From Nocardia vermiculata NBRC 100427 (lineage in GTDB: Bacteria; Actinomycetota; Actinomycetes; Mycobacteriales; Mycobacteriaceae): DNA of 64,000 bases. A model generated the notes under the pieces. That model was not told the DNA's origin, made no database searches, and saw nothing but the letters and a program-made list of their open reading frames with translations. Position 1 is the stretch's first letter. Each line of letters begins with the position of its first letter. Both the position numbers and the translations under genes were made by a program. Shown piece by piece: positions 45,329-55,850 of this stretch. Where the stretch lies: positions 124,001 to 188,000 of the forward strand of contig NZ_BDCA01000004.1 in NCBI RefSeq assembly GCF_001613265.1, given 5' to 3'.

Positions 45329-45386
45329 CGACTCCGGGCATCGGCCTGGTATCCGGGTCGCACGATTTCGAGAGGACGTTCATCTC

Positions 45387-45752
45387 ATGGCAAAGAAGGT
45401 CACCGTTAGCCTGATCGACGATGTCGATGGTGAGTCCATTGCGGACGAGACCATCGAGTTCGCGATCGACGGTGTTTCGTACGAGATCGACCTGTCCGCG
45501 GCGAATGCGGCAAAGCTGCGTGACGGGCTCGAGGTATGGGTTGCGAATGCCCGTCGGGTGAGCGGTCGCCGGCGTAACAAGGCTCTCGGTGCGGGCACCA
45601 GTGCCCCGAAGGGCCGGGTTTCCATGGATCGTGAGCAGAGCGCGGCCATCCGGGAATGGGCGCGTCGCAAGGGCCACAAGGTTTCCGCTCGCGGTCGCAT
45701 CTCCGCCGACGTGGTGGAGAGCTACCACAAGGAAGTAGGCCGCAACAACTGA
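45387..45752 (+). CDS. lsr2: Nucleoid-associated protein Lsr2
   Basis: Xenogeneic silencer that coats AT-rich DNA, the H-NS counterpart of actinobacteria. 121 residues. The N-terminal dimerisation half ([20 protein letters not shown], then [16 protein letters not shown]) and the C-terminal DNA-binding domain, with the AT-hook-like RGR in [16 protein letters not shown], are intact. A strong terminator follows it. The gene order lysS-lsr2-clpC1 is the conserved mycobacterial one, here with the FHA and lipase genes between lsr2 and clpC1. Confidence 0.97.
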   Translation: MAKKVTVSLIDDVDGESIADETIEFAIDGVSYEIDLSAANAAKLRDGLEVWVANARRVSGRRRNKALGAGTSAPKGRVSMDREQSAAIREWARRKGHKVSARGRISADVVESYHKEVGRNN

Positions 45753-45781
45753 GTGCGGTCGTCAGACCCGGCTGCGTCTGT

Positions 45782-45827
45782 GCCGCTGCCGCCCGGAGGA
45801 ATCGTGCGACGTCCGGGCGGCAGCGGC
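45782..45827 (+). terminator. Strong intrinsic terminator after lsr2
   Basis: A perfect 16-base-pair GC-rich stem (45782-45797 with 45812-45827), 14-base loop, followed by ATTTTCGTCTT. It lies 30 bases after the lsr2 stop. Confidence 0.9.
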
Positions 45828-45962
45828 ATTTTCGTCTTCGATGCCCGTCCGTGCCGCGGTCACCGCTCGGCGTGGTGATCTTGCTCGCCGGAGCGCCGGC
45901 ACGGCACCATGGAGGTATGGCAATGAGGTCACTGGCTGCTGGGGAGCAGGGGTAGCGACGCG

Positions 45963-46586
45963 GTGACGGAAATTCACGAATCATTTCTCCGGTTCACCGA
46001 TCGGGTGGGGCACCGGCAGGAACTTCCGCTGACCCCGGATCGGCAACGCATCACCATCGGGCGTTCACCGCAGGCGGATCTGGCGCTGGCCTGGGATGCC
46101 GAGGTGTCGCGGCTGCATGCGGCGATCGAATATCTCGGTGCGCACTGGACGATCGTCGACGACGGGCTTTCCCGCAACGGCACCTTCGTCAACGGGGAGC
46201 GGTTGGCGGGCCGGCGCCGCCTCGAAGCCGGGGACCGCATTCGGGTGGGTACGTCGATGCTGTCGTTTCACGACTACACCGGCACGGTGGACGATGCGAC
46301 CCGTACCTCTCTGGGCTCGTTGCCGAGTTCGCGGTCGCTCACCGAAACTCAGCGTGCGGTGCTGACCGCGCTGTGTCGTCCTTATCGTGGCAACGCCGAA
46401 TTCGCTACGCCCGCGTCGAATCAGCAGATCGCCGACGAACTGTTCCTGAGCGTCGACGCGATCAAGACCCATCTTCGCGCCCTGTTCTCGAAGTTCGGGG
46501 TGGGGGCACTGCCGCAGAATCAGAAGCGGGTGCGCTTGGCCGCCTTGGCTCTTCAGACCGGGGTCATCTCGCACCGCGATCTGTAG
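45963..46586 (+). CDS. FHA domain protein with a C-terminal helix-turn-helix
   Basis: A 207-residue protein. The N-terminal FHA domain has the phosphothreonine-binding residues in ITIGRSPQADLALAWDAEVS, SRLHA and GLSRNGTFVNGERL. The C-terminal half (TETQRAVLTALCRPYRGN, then NQQIADELFLSVDAIKTHLRALF) is a LuxR-like winged or helix-turn-helix region. It is therefore a candidate transcription factor that reads Ser/Thr-kinase phosphorylation. The GTG start follows the AGGGGTAG upstream region weakly. No kinase gene is nearby. Confidence 0.8.
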   Translation: MTEIHESFLRFTDRVGHRQELPLTPDRQRITIGRSPQADLALAWDAEVSRLHAAIEYLGAHWTIVDDGLSRNGTFVNGERLAGRRRLEAGDRIRVGTSMLSFHDYTGTVDDATRTSLGSLPSSRSLTETQRAVLTALCRPYRGNAEFATPASNQQIADELFLSVDAIKTHLRALFSKFGVGALPQNQKRVRLAALALQTGVISHRDL

Positions 46587-46707
46587 CCCGCGATCAACGG
46601 CGCGCCGGCGTCGTGAAGTCGGTGAATGATGGTTACCGGTCGGTATCCGTCCGGGGCGGGCCCGCCCCGGCTAGCGTGACGAAACACGTTCTAGTTTGGG
46701 AGGGTCT

Positions 46708-47685
46708 ATGACGCCGTCTCGTGCAATGCGAGCGAAGTATGGGGTCCGGCATTTTCCTGGTGTCGTGTTGGTGCTGGCGGTATTGAGCACGCTGTGGGTG
46801 ACGGCGGCGGGCACCGCACGAGCCGACTATCCGGTCGACTACAACTTCTTCGCCGGAATTCCCTACGAGCTGAGTAATCCGGGCGGTTCGCTGCCCGGTG
46901 CGAACGACTGGTCCTGCCGGCCCACCGCCGCCCACCCCGAACCGGTGGTGCTGGTGCACGGCACCGGCGGCGGAGCTCAGACGAACTGGGGCGTGTACGC
47001 GCCGCTGCTGGCCAACGAGGGCTACTGCGTCTACTCGCTGACCTACGGCGCCTACGATCTGCCGTGGCCGTTGTCCGCGATCGGCGGCATGGGGCCGATC
47101 CAGGACAGTGCCGCTCAGCTCGCGGGTTTCGTGGACCGGGTGCGCGCGGCGACGGGTGCGGCGAAGGTCGATCTGATCGCGCATTCGCAAGGCAATCTCG
47201 TGGGTAACTATTTCGTCAAGCGCCTCGGGGGTTCGGGTCGGGTCGACAAGTTCGTCGCCATCGCCGCCCCGTGGTTGGGAACCTTCGGCCCGGTGGTGAA
47301 TCCGGCGCGGGATTTCGCGCGCCGCCTCGGTGCCGGCCCCGCTTTCGATGCCGTGCTCGGTGCGACCCCCTGCGCGGCCTGCGGTCAGATGACGGGTTCG
47401 ACGGATTTCATGACCTCGCTCAATGCCGACGGTGTGTACGACCCGAACGTCACGTACACCAATATCGAGACCCGCTACGACGAACTGGTTGTTCCGTACA
47501 CCGTGGCTCTGGTCCCGGGGCCGAAGACCACGAATATCGTGGTCCAGGACGGGTGCGCCGCGGACTACTCCGAGCATGCGGGTATCGCGGGCAGTGACCG
47601 CGCCGCGGCCTTCGCCCTCAACGCTCTCGACCCGGCCCATCCGCGTGCGGTGCCCTGTCACTTCATCCCGCCCTTAACCGGATAG
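46708..47685 (+). CDS. Secreted lipase/esterase (alpha/beta hydrolase)
   Basis: A 325-residue exported hydrolase. A signal peptide (VVLVLAVLSTLWVTAAGTARA) with cleavage after ARA precedes DYPVDYNFF. VVLVHGTGGG gives the oxyanion-hole turn, and the nucleophile serine is in LIAHSQGNLVGNYF. The catalytic Asp and His are probably in YDELVVPYT and SEHAGIAGSD. Cysteines (CRPTA, GYCVYS, PCAACG, DGCAADY) may form disulfides. It fits the secreted triacylglycerol-lipase type of Nocardia and mycobacteria. The ATG is preceded by GGGAGGG. Confidence 0.83.
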   Translation: MTPSRAMRAKYGVRHFPGVVLVLAVLSTLWVTAAGTARADYPVDYNFFAGIPYELSNPGGSLPGANDWSCRPTAAHPEPVVLVHGTGGGAQTNWGVYAPLLANEGYCVYSLTYGAYDLPWPLSAIGGMGPIQDSAAQLAGFVDRVRAATGAAKVDLIAHSQGNLVGNYFVKRLGGSGRVDKFVAIAAPWLGTFGPVVNPARDFARRLGAGPAFDAVLGATPCAACGQMTGSTDFMTSLNADGVYDPNVTYTNIETRYDELVVPYTVALVPGPKTTNIVVQDGCAADYSEHAGIAGSDRAAAFALNALDPAHPRAVPCHFIPPLTG

Positions 47686-47711
47686 CCCGGATAGCCCGGA
47701 CAGCGGTGTCC

Positions 47712-47725
47712 GTTCGCTCTGGGCG
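47712..47725 (+). promoter_or_regulatory. ClgR-like box upstream of clpC1
   Basis: GTTCGC-TCTGG-GCG fits the actinobacterial ClgR consensus (CGC-N5-GCG core). It lies some 230 bases before the clpC1 ATG, in a 271-base gap with no other gene. ClgR activates clp genes in related actinobacteria. Confidence 0.45.
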
Positions 47726-47956
47726 TAGCTCCTGGGGAAACGTTCCCGGCCGAGGTCGCGTTATGTCTGAATGAGTCGCGTTGTCGGCCGTTCGCAATAG
47801 GGTGGACGGACGACGGCCGTGACCCCCGCCAACTAGAGTAGAGGCGGGGAATGCAACCCCAGGGCTTCATGGCAGGCTGGCGCACAGGTGTGAAGCACGG
47901 AACACAACAGCAGCGCCGGATATGCCGTTGACAGCGGAGCAGGAAGTGAGGGAGCG

Positions 47957-50512
<2,556 letters not shown>

Positions 50513-50535
50513 GTAGCGCCCGCACACGACCGATT

Positions 50536-50566
50536 GTGCCGGTCACCCTTCATGGGTGGCCGGCAC
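50536..50566 (+). terminator. Hairpin after clpC1
   Basis: A 13-base stem with one G-T wobble (50536-50548 with 50554-50566) and TTCAT loop, 24 bases after the clpC1 stop. No T run, as usual for GC-rich actinobacteria. Confidence 0.6.
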
Positions 50567-50722
50567 GATGCGTTCGGGGCTGTCGCGTACTCAGCGGCAC
50601 ACGGTCGGCCGCGGCGGCGCTACCCCTTGGCGGTGGCTTCGACCGCTGCTCGGGGAGTGGATTTGTCGGTGCTCCGGCGTACCGTGGAGGCGTTCGGATT
50701 ATTCGACAGGGGGGAGCAGAAA

Positions 50723-51367
50723 ATGACCAATCCTGACCTGACGTTGCTCGCGGTCCTGCTGGACCGGTCCGGGTCGATGCAGTCGATCAAGGCCGATACC
50801 GAGGGCGGTGTGGCCGCGTATCTCGAGGAACAGCGCAAACTACCCCGGCACACCCAGGTGACCTTCGCGCAGTTCGATACCGAGTACGAGACCGTGTACT
50901 CGAATGTGCCGATCGCGGAGGTGCCGCCACCGGTGCTGGCGCCGCGCGGTGGCACCGCGCTCTACGACGCGGTCGGCACCCTCGTCACCGAGGTGGGGGC
51001 CGAGCTGGCGGCCCGGCCGGAATCCGAGCGGCCTGGGTCGGTGATCGTGGTCGTGCTCACCGACGGGCACGAGAACTCCAGCCGCGAGTGGACCCACGAC
51101 GCGGTACGGTCGCTGATCACGCAGCAGCAGGAGGTCTACAACTGGGATTTCCTGTTCCTCGGCGCCAATATGGACGCGGTGCAGATCGGTTCGCGCATGG
51201 GATTCGCGCCGACGCAGTCCATCACCTATGCGGCGGCGCCGGCCGGAGTGGCCGGCGTATTCGGAGCCGCGGCAGCCTATTCGGCGCGGCTGCAGTCGGA
51301 CCCCAGCTCCGCTCGCCGTCGCGGATTCACCGATTCCGAACGCGAACAATCGAATCCGGAAGCGTGA
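50723..51367 (+). CDS. Von Willebrand factor A (VWA) domain protein
   Basis: A 214-residue protein, essentially one VWA domain. The MIDAS metal site is LLDRSGSMQSIKAD, with the threonine in GGTALYDAVG and the aspartate in VVVLTDGHENSS. Such domains bind partners through a divalent metal. The C-terminal 40 residues (GVAGVFGAAAAYSARLQSD) are Ala/Gly/Arg-rich. The ATG (MTNPDLTL) is preceded by GGGGGGAGC; a frame open further upstream is not conserved-looking. Partners are not evident from the neighbours. Confidence 0.82.
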   Translation: MTNPDLTLLAVLLDRSGSMQSIKADTEGGVAAYLEEQRKLPRHTQVTFAQFDTEYETVYSNVPIAEVPPPVLAPRGGTALYDAVGTLVTEVGAELAARPESERPGSVIVVVLTDGHENSSREWTHDAVRSLITQQQEVYNWDFLFLGANMDAVQIGSRMGFAPTQSITYAAAPAGVAGVFGAAAAYSARLQSDPSSARRRGFTDSEREQSNPEA

Positions 51368-51467
51368 TCGGCGGCAGGCTTCACGGTATCGGCATGCTTC
51401 ACGGCAATGTGCACGGCGGCGCCATGATTGCCGGTACCGCGCGGGCCGTACGCGGGGCCGTCGGGGG

Positions 51468-52133
51468 CTACTGCCAGCCGGGGCGGACCAGCCCGGACTC
51501 GTAGGCCATGACTACCAGCTGAGTGCGGTCGCGAGCACCGAGTTTCATCAGGATGCGACTCACGTGGGTGCGGGCGGTGGCCGGGCTCATGAACAATCGC
51601 TGGGCTACCTCGGCGTTGGTCAGGCCCTCCGCGACCGCCGCCATCACTTCGCGTTCGCGCTCGGTGAGCTCTGCGAGCGCACCCGTCGGCGCCGGTTTCG
51701 CGTGCGTGGCGAATTCGGCCACCAGGCGTTTGGTGACGCTGGGGGACAGCAGGGCCTCCCCGTCGGCGACCACCCGCACCGCCTTCACCAGATCCGCTGG
51801 TTCGGTGTGTTTGACCAGGAAGCCCGTCGCGCCCGAACGCATTGCCTCGAAAACGTATTCGTCCAGCTCGAATGTGGTCAGCACGACGACCTTCACCTCG
51901 GTGAGGGTGGGGTCCGCGGCGATTTCGCGGGTGGCGGCCAGCCCGTCGAGCAGCGGCATTCGGATATCCATCAGCACCACATCGGGCCGCAACTCGCGGG
52001 TGAGACGCAGAGCTTGCCGGCCGTCCTCGGCCTCCCCGACGATCTCGATCCCGTCCTGCGCATCCAGTAACGCGGCGAAGCCGGCGCGCACCAGAGCTTG
52101 ATCATCCGCCACCAGAACCCGAATATCGCTCAC
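51468..52133 (-). CDS. NarL/FixJ family response regulator
   Basis: A 221-residue DNA-binding response regulator. The receiver domain has acidic pocket VLVADDQALVRAGF, phospho-acceptor aspartate in DVVLMDIRMPLLDG and lysine in FLVKHTEPADLV. The LuxR-type helix-turn-helix is LTEREREVMAAVAEGLTNAE through SPATARTHVSRILMKLGARD. It starts at the GTG (VSDIRVLVADD), which overlaps the end of the third MIRU-like unit and uses that unit's AGGAGG. Its kinase is the upstream gene, with the repeat array between. Confidence 0.93.
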   Translation of the reverse strand: MSDIRVLVADDQALVRAGFAALLDAQDGIEIVGEAEDGRQALRLTRELRPDVVLMDIRMPLLDGLAATREIAADPTLTEVKVVVLTTFELDEYVFEAMRSGATGFLVKHTEPADLVKAVRVVADGEALLSPSVTKRLVAEFATHAKPAPTGALAELTEREREVMAAVAEGLTNAEVAQRLFMSPATARTHVSRILMKLGARDRTQLVVMAYESGLVRPGWQ

Positions 52134-52204
52134 GCTGCCTCCTGGAGTTTGCGGAGCACCCGCGCCCGGTCGGCATCGTGAGCCGCTGCGCGATTGTCGC
52201 TCAC
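52130..52204 (-). CDS. Mini-ORF 3 of the MIRU-like array (24 residues)
   Basis: VSDNRAAAHDADRARVLRKL ending QEAA. GTG start with AGGAGG four bases before; its TGA overlaps the response-regulator GTG. It is the last link between the kinase and regulator genes. Confidence 0.45.
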   Translation of the reverse strand: MSDNRAAAHDADRARVLRKLQEAA

Positions 52205-52346
52205 GCTGCCTCCTGGGATTTGCGGGGCACCCGCGCCCGGTCGGCATCGTGAGCCGCTGCGCGATTCTTGCTCACGCTGCCTCCTGGGATTTGCGGGGCG
52301 CCCGCGCCCGGTCGGCATCGTGAGCCGCTGCGCGATTGTCGCTCAC
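52134..52346 (-). repeat. MIRU-like tandem repeat between histidine kinase and response regulator (3 units)
   Basis: Three 71-base units begin (on the minus strand) at 52346, 52275 and 52204. Each starts GTGAGC, contains AATCGCGCAGCGGCT, and ends CCAGGAGGCAGC directly before the next GTG. They differ by only a few bases. Because 71 is not a multiple of three, each unit's mini-ORF ends exactly at the next start (GTGA), so reading restarts in a new frame every unit. Confidence 0.92.
52201..52275 (-). CDS. Mini-ORF 2 of the MIRU-like array (24 residues)
   Basis: VSKNRAAAHDADRARVPRKS ending QEAA. Start and stop overlap the flanking mini-ORFs by GTGA; AGGAGG lies four bases before the GTG. Confidence 0.45.
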   Translation of the reverse strand: MSKNRAAAHDADRARVPRKSQEAA

Positions 52347-52376
52347 GCTGCCTCCTGGACCATGTGCCTTGTTCAT
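52272..52376 (-). CDS. Mini-ORF 1 of the MIRU-like array (34 residues)
   Basis: MNKAHGPGGS followed by the repeat-encoded VSDNRAAAHDADRARAPRKS ending QEAA. The ATG overlaps the histidine kinase TGA (ATGA). Ten non-repeat residues lead into the first unit, and its TGA overlaps the second unit's GTG. The ten residues are probably the remnant of the original kinase-regulator junction. Confidence 0.45.
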   Translation of the reverse strand: MNKAHGPGGSVSDNRAAAHDADRARAPRKSQEAA

Positions 52377-53584
52377 ATTTCCCCCGGCGGTTCGGTACGG
52401 GTGCTCGTGGGGACCGGTAGTCGGGCCTCGACTCGGAAGCCTCCGTCTGCGCGTGGCGCCGCGGTGACTTCTCCGCCGAGTGCGTGCGCGCGTTCGATCA
52501 TCCCCGGAATTCCGTTCCCACCACCGGTTGTGGACAACTGTGCAGAACTCGACGGCTTCGTGTTGTCCACAGTGATGCACAGCTCGCCCGGTGCGTAGTG
52601 CACCGCAACCTGTGTGCGAGCACCCGGGGCGTGGCGCAGGGCATTGGTCAGTGATTCCTGCACGATGCGGGCCGCGGCCACATCGACGACGACCGGGAGC
52701 CGGTACGGCGTCCCCGTGATGCGGGCATCGACTTCGGTCCCGGCCGCACGGGTCGGAGCCAGCAATGCTTCCAGCTCGCCGACCCCGATCGCCGGACTGG
52801 TCGGTGCTGCAACATTTTCCGCGCCGGCGCGGATCGAGCGCAGCAGCGTGTGCACCTCCTCGAGTGCGTCCCGGCTGACCTCCTTGATGGCCGACAGCGC
52901 GGTGCCCGCCTGGTCCGGTTTGCGCTCCAGCAGTTCCAGCGCCACCGAGGACTGCACATTGATCAGCGACAGACTGTGGGCGAGCACATCGTGCAGTTCG
53001 CGGGCGATGGCCAGCCGTTCCCGTGCGGCGCGCTGTTCCCGCTCGGCCAGCTCGCGCGCCTGTTCGGCGGCACGGTTGCGGCGCGCGGCGTCGGCGCGCT
53101 GCTGACGTGCGATACGCACCGACCGGCGCTGCCGGATCGCTTCGGCAACTGCCACCAGAACCATCAGCCAGGCCAGGATCCCGACCATCGGCCAGCCACC
53201 GGGATGGTGTCCGCGCAGTGCCGGCACCGGCCACACCAGCACCAGATATCCGAGCGGAACGAGGGGATAGGTGTACCAGCGCGAGCCACGAGTCGCCGCG
53301 GTCAGGAAGGCGATCACGAGTGAGATGAAGACCGGGCCGTACCCGTAACCGATGAGCAGATATGTGGCGGTCACCGCGAGCACTGCCGCGAAGACCGTCC
53401 ACGGATATGTGCGGCGCGCCGCCAACAGCATCGGCCCGGCCACCAGCAGCGCGAATCCGAGCGCATCGAGGGAGCGCAGCCCGCTTTGATGCGAGTTCGC
53501 GGCATATCCGCCGCCCAGTTGGATGGCGGCCACGATCAGGCACAGTGCCACATCCCAGCCGCCCGGCCGCCTGCTCGGTTCCAC
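52373..53584 (-). CDS. Sensor histidine kinase (HisKA_3 type)
   Basis: A 403-residue membrane kinase. About five hydrophobic segments fill the first 150 residues (for example ALGFALLVAGPMLLAARR, WTVFAAVLAVTATYLLIGYG), followed by a coiled-coil and the phospho-acceptor helix RLAIARELHDVLAHSLSLI, with the histidine in ELHD. The ATPase lid region has ESLTNALRHAP and NGIPGMIERAHALGG. Partner of the NarL-type regulator behind it. It is divergent from an ABC exporter, the usual arrangement for sensing cell-envelope stress or drugs. Confidence 0.92.
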   Translation of the reverse strand: MEPSRRPGGWDVALCLIVAAIQLGGGYAANSHQSGLRSLDALGFALLVAGPMLLAARRTYPWTVFAAVLAVTATYLLIGYGYGPVFISLVIAFLTAATRGSRWYTYPLVPLGYLVLVWPVPALRGHHPGGWPMVGILAWLMVLVAVAEAIRQRRSVRIARQQRADAARRNRAAEQARELAEREQRAARERLAIARELHDVLAHSLSLINVQSSVALELLERKPDQAGTALSAIKEVSRDALEEVHTLLRSIRAGAENVAAPTSPAIGVGELEALLAPTRAAGTEVDARITGTPYRLPVVVDVAAARIVQESLTNALRHAPGARTQVAVHYAPGELCITVDNTKPSSSAQLSTTGGGNGIPGMIERAHALGGEVTAAPRADGGFRVEARLPVPTSTRTEPPGEI

Positions 53585-53711
53585 AGTTCGAACGGTAACC
53601 CCGGCGGCGCCGGAGCAGGGCCCACGCGCGTCGATTTACGTCGAGATACGTATGCCCGCCCCGGCCCGGCGGCGGATGTATCGGCGCCGGTAGCAGCGGA
53701 TCGTCGAGTTC

Positions 53712-54941
53712 ATGACCACCACGGATTCCAGCGACCGAGATCCGGCAGCCGCAGCGCCCACGAAGCCCCCGCCCCCGAACTCGCAGTCCCCGGCTACCGC
53801 TTCGCCGCCGACGGCCCCGAACTCGCAGCCCACGGCTGCCCGCGGTGCCGCGCAGGTCTCGACCGGCAAGGCCACTCCCGGAACGGACCACGGATCGGTG
53901 GCCGGCATCGACAGTGTCGTGAGCACCGATGCACTCACCAAGCGATACGGCGCCCACACGGCGGTGGACGCAGTAGCGATGACCGTGCGCCGGGGCGAGG
54001 TGTACGGCTTTCTCGGTCCCAACGGCGCGGGGAAGACCACCACCTTGCGCATGCTGGTCGGGCTGGTCACCCCGACGTCCGGTACCGCCACTGTATTCGG
54101 CCGGCATCCGCGCGAGGCCGAGGTGCTGCGCCGGATAGGAGTGCTGATCGAGGGCCCCGGCTTCTACCCCTATCTGTCGGGCCGGGACAACCTGCGCGTA
54201 CTGGCCCGCTACCACCGCTCCGGACAGCGCACCCGCGGCTCCGACAGCACCGGGCGTAGGGGCGGGAGCCCGCGCCGGCGGTCCGGGTCCGCGCACGGCG
54301 GTCCGGTGAGCACTGGCGGGGCTGGCAAGGGCTCGAGGGGTTTCACGGGTAATCGGCAGCTCTTCGCCGAGGTGGACGAGATACTGGAGCGGGTCGGACT
54401 CGCCGATCGCGCCGGCGACCGGTTCCGCACGTATTCCCTCGGCATGAAGCAGCGCCTCGGTGTCGGCGCGGCACTGCTGGGTGGGCCCGATCTGCTCATC
54501 CTCGATGAGCCCACCAATGGCCTGGATCCGGCCGGTATGGCCGAAATGCGGGAACTGATCACCGGTTTGGCGTCCGAAGGGCACACCGTGGTGCTCTCCT
54601 CGCATCTGCTCAGCGAAGTGCAGGAAATATGCGACCGGGTCGGCGTCATCTCCGAAGGAAGCCTGCTCACCGAGTCGACAGTGAGCCAACTACGCGGTGC
54701 GGCAACACTTCTGGTCCGTGCCGACCCGATCGACACGGCCTTCCCGGCGGTGTGCCGGGTGGTGGGTGAGCAGGCCGCGATGCTGACCGCCGCCGGGATC
54801 AGAGTCGATTCCGGTAGGGCAATGGCGCCCGCGGTGGCCCGCGCGGTGATCGAATCCGGTGCCGATCTCCTGGAGTTGCGCACCGACGAGAAGTCCCTCG
54901 AGGAAGTGTTCTTCGAGATGACCGGACAGGAGCAGCGGTGA
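53712..54941 (+). CDS. ABC transporter ATP-binding protein with extra low-complexity segments
   Basis: A 409-residue ATPase. Walker A GPNGAGKTT, signature YSLGMKQRLGVGAALLG, Walker B LLILDEPTNGLDPAG and the switch histidine in VVLSSHLLSE are intact, so it should power the permease that follows (overlap of one base). Two odd parts: a 75-residue Pro/Ser/Thr-rich N-terminus before ALTKRYGAHTAV, and a Ser/Gly/Arg-rich insertion of about 45 residues (nt 54215-54355) between the RYHR and LFAEVDEILERVGL elements of the helical domain. It is divergent from the histidine kinase and is probably under its control. Confidence 0.88.
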   Translation: MTTTDSSDRDPAAAAPTKPPPPNSQSPATASPPTAPNSQPTAARGAAQVSTGKATPGTDHGSVAGIDSVVSTDALTKRYGAHTAVDAVAMTVRRGEVYGFLGPNGAGKTTTLRMLVGLVTPTSGTATVFGRHPREAEVLRRIGVLIEGPGFYPYLSGRDNLRVLARYHRSGQRTRGSDSTGRRGGSPRRRSGSAHGGPVSTGGAGKGSRGFTGNRQLFAEVDEILERVGLADRAGDRFRTYSLGMKQRLGVGAALLGGPDLLILDEPTNGLDPAGMAEMRELITGLASEGHTVVLSSHLLSEVQEICDRVGVISEGSLLTESTVSQLRGAATLLVRADPIDTAFPAVCRVVGEQAAMLTAAGIRVDSGRAMAPAVARAVIESGADLLELRTDEKSLEEVFFEMTGQEQR

Positions 54942-55786
54942 TGGATGTATTGACCTGTGCCCGCGCCGAATTCGCCCGGCTGCGGAAATGGCCGGCCTTC
55001 TGGATCGTGCTCGGCACCTGGGTACTGCTGAATCTCGTCTTCGCCTATCTGTTCAACTATCTGGCCTACACCTCGGGTGACAGTTCGCGGATGTCCAACG
55101 GTCAGCCTCGGGAGGTGTTGCTGCAGTTGATGCTGCCCGCGGCGGTTCCGGAGGTGTTCACCCAGGGGATGGCGATGTTCGGCGGTGCGCTGATGCTGGT
55201 GCTGGGCGCGCTGGTGGTGGGCAGTGGTTACGGCTGGGGCAGTTGGAAAACGGTGTTCACCCAGGGGCCGTCGCGTCCGGCGGTGGTCGGGGGCACCGTG
55301 CTGGCTCTCGCCGCGGTGGTGGTGGGCTTGGTGGTCGCGGCCTTCGTCATCGATACCGGGGTCGCCGCCGCGATCGGCGCGATCGAACACCAGTCGCTGA
55401 CGCTGCCGACGCCCGGACGGGCACTGTCGGGGCTCGGCAGCGGAGTCGCGATTCTGGGCATGTGGACCCTCGCCGGTGCCCTGATCGCAGCCATCGCCCG
55501 GGGCCCGGCGCTCGCCGTCGGCCTGGGCCTGGTGTGGGTGCTGGTGGTGGAGAATCTGCTGCGCGGCGTGGCGGGGATCTTCGCGCCGATCCGGGCGCTC
55601 ACCGACCATCTCCCCGGTTCGGCCGCGGGGTCGCTGGCGGGGGCGATGCGTACCGTGTCGGGTTCGGCGACGCCGGGAGTGCTCGATGTCCTGTCCCGCC
55701 CGGCCGCACTGGTGATGCTCGTCGTCTACATCGCCGTATTCGTCGCGGGCACAGTCGCATTGCTGGTCCGCCGCGATATGGCCTGA
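54941..55786 (+). CDS. ABC transporter permease
   Basis: A 281-residue membrane protein of the ABC-2 type. Six hydrophobic segments: FWIVLGTWVLLNLVFAYLF, AMFGGALMLVLGALVVGSG, VVGGTVLALAAVVVGLVVAA, GVAILGMWTLAGALIAAIA, LAVGLGLVWVLVVENLL and LVMLVVYIAVFVAGTVALLV. It forms an exporter with the ATPase before it. The ATG (MDVLTCARAEF) follows AGGAGCAG; a GTG three bases earlier is possible. Substrate unknown. Confidence 0.87.
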   Translation: MDVLTCARAEFARLRKWPAFWIVLGTWVLLNLVFAYLFNYLAYTSGDSSRMSNGQPREVLLQLMLPAAVPEVFTQGMAMFGGALMLVLGALVVGSGYGWGSWKTVFTQGPSRPAVVGGTVLALAAVVVGLVVAAFVIDTGVAAAIGAIEHQSLTLPTPGRALSGLGSGVAILGMWTLAGALIAAIARGPALAVGLGLVWVLVVENLLRGVAGIFAPIRALTDHLPGSAAGSLAGAMRTVSGSATPGVLDVLSRPAALVMLVVYIAVFVAGTVALLVRRDMA

Positions 55787-55850
55787 CAAGCTGCCACATC
55801 GGAGTAGGTTCGATCGGGACGGCACATCCAATCTCGAAGGAAGGACAGCG

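Noticed and set aside
47679..47705. Three short CGGATAGCC-like units at the lipase stop codon
   Set aside because: Nine-base units with one diverged copy. Could be a small slippage event but is too short to support a claim.
52134..52346. CRISPR array
   Set aside because: The 71-base units are contiguous direct repeats with no spacers, the wrong size, no cas genes nearby, and each has a start codon and ribosome binding site.
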